The position numbers and the translations under genes were made by a program. Below the pieces are notes generated by a model. The model did not search any database. It was not told the origin of the DNA and saw nothing but the letters and a program-made list of their open reading frames with translations. DNA of 64,000 nucleotides from assembly GCA_010405405.1 (NCBI GenBank), contig MU004233.1:695122-759121 (forward strand), written 5' to 3'. Positions 63,486 through 64,000 of this stretch are shown here, piece after piece. The DNA is from Microthyrium microscopicum (lineage: Eukaryota; Ascomycota; Dothideomycetes; Microthyriales; Microthyriaceae). The stretch's first letter is position 1; each line of letters opens with the position of its first letter.

Positions 63486-63888
63486 TCAGTGCTTCTTTGG
63501 TGGTGGGCCAGCAGGTGCCTCATATCCATTGTATGTATGGTCCGGACGATTCAACTCAATGCCACTCTGCTGATCACCACGATATGATGGTGGCTCATAC
63601 GGAGGCGCTGGCTGCTGGTACGCGTAGTAAGTATTTGGTGGGTTCTCCGTCTGGGGCTGGTGTTGCCCTCCGTGATGATTGCCGGCCCATGGTCCTTGAT
63701 TGGCCCATCCGGTGCCGTAGAAAGGCTGGCGACCGACGCGACGGCGTCGACGGGCGGAAAGACAGGAGCAGAGGCAGAAGAGGAATAGGAAGGCGAGAAT
63801 GATGACGACTAATGCGACCCAGCGGCCCCAGTTGTACCAGGCGGAATCGTAGGTACATGTGTTACATCTTCCAAAAGCATTGCAGCAT
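63486..63888 (-). CDS. RCR-type cell-wall/chitin regulator, 3' exon (partial)
   Basis: The final exon (at least 133 residues) follows a likely 3' splice site CTCTAG at 63889-63892. It reads CCNAFGRCNTCTYDSAWYNWGRWV, a membrane span ALVVIILAFLFLFCLCSC, a basic stop-transfer ARRRRRVGRQPF, then a proline/tyrosine-rich tail with APPYEPPSYRGD and GPPPKKH at the end. This is the architecture of the RCR family (yeast Rcr1/Rcr2), ER/endosomal membrane proteins affecting chitin deposition, Congo red resistance and plasma-membrane transporter traffic. PPSY is a PPxY motif of the kind that binds Rsp5/Nedd4 ubiquitin ligases. The first ATG of this piece (63888) is out of frame, so the start must be in an upstream exon; I cannot place it within the remaining 112 bases, and the gene probably runs beyond the window. 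Confidence 0.84.
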
Positions 63889-64000
63889 CTAGAGAAGTGT
63901 TAGTTTGGATGTTGGATTGGGTAGAAAGCGGTATCGCCACTGAGCGGAATGCTAGTGTCCCATGGATTTCGATGCGGCCATTGTTTGTACATATGCCATT

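Overview
The window looks like a contig from a filamentous ascomycete (Pezizomycotina). The evidence is short GT-AG introns (mostly 44-69 bp, often with CTAAC-type branch sites), a HET-domain gene, fungal-specific families (RCR, the ACS branch of MFS transporters, App1/DUF2183, CBM18), and a 29 kb AT-rich block with the dinucleotide signature of RIP (repeat-induced point mutation). The class or genus cannot be fixed from sequence alone.

Positions 1-29,270 form one AT-rich, gene-free block of RIP-degraded repeats. CA and TG dinucleotides are almost absent while TA is extremely common. Inside it I can place three things. A Plavaka-type (CACTA-like) DNA transposase relic lies on the + strand at about 7.25-10.2 kb. 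A broken Ty3/gypsy relic lies on the - strand at about 22.7-27.6 kb, with a readable reverse-transcriptase region. A family of LTR-like dispersed repeats lies at 19.1-22.3 kb. Several tandem arrays (96, 33, 63, 360 and 110 bp units) and a 60-base assembly gap inside the 110 bp array are also present. The rest of the block is repeat-like but I could not assign it.

At about 29,250-29,290 composition switches abruptly to normal gene-bearing DNA. In order come: a HET-domain gene that ends early beside the boundary (-); a decayed secreted/membrane gene (+); COQ1 polyprenyl diphosphate synthase for ubiquinone (-), divergent from VMA12, a V-ATPase assembly factor (+); a secreted, probably GPI-anchored App1/DUF2183 protein (+); a PTR2 peptide transporter (+); a 553 bp MITE with long inverted repeats; an ACS-family MFS transporter (+); an aquaporin with an altered second NPA box (+); a GEN1/Yen1-type Holliday-junction nuclease (-), divergent from a RED/IK splicing factor (+); a giant 3115-residue serine-rich chitin-binding protein (-); and the 3' part of an RCR-type cell-wall regulator (-) cut by the window end.

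The euchromatic genes are mostly housekeeping or transport genes and do not form an obvious cluster. The right end (giant CBM18 protein and RCR) shares a cell-wall/chitin theme, but joint function is only inference. The most unusual locus is the giant mucin-like chitin-binding gene. I found no convincing sign of a wholly new multi-gene system.
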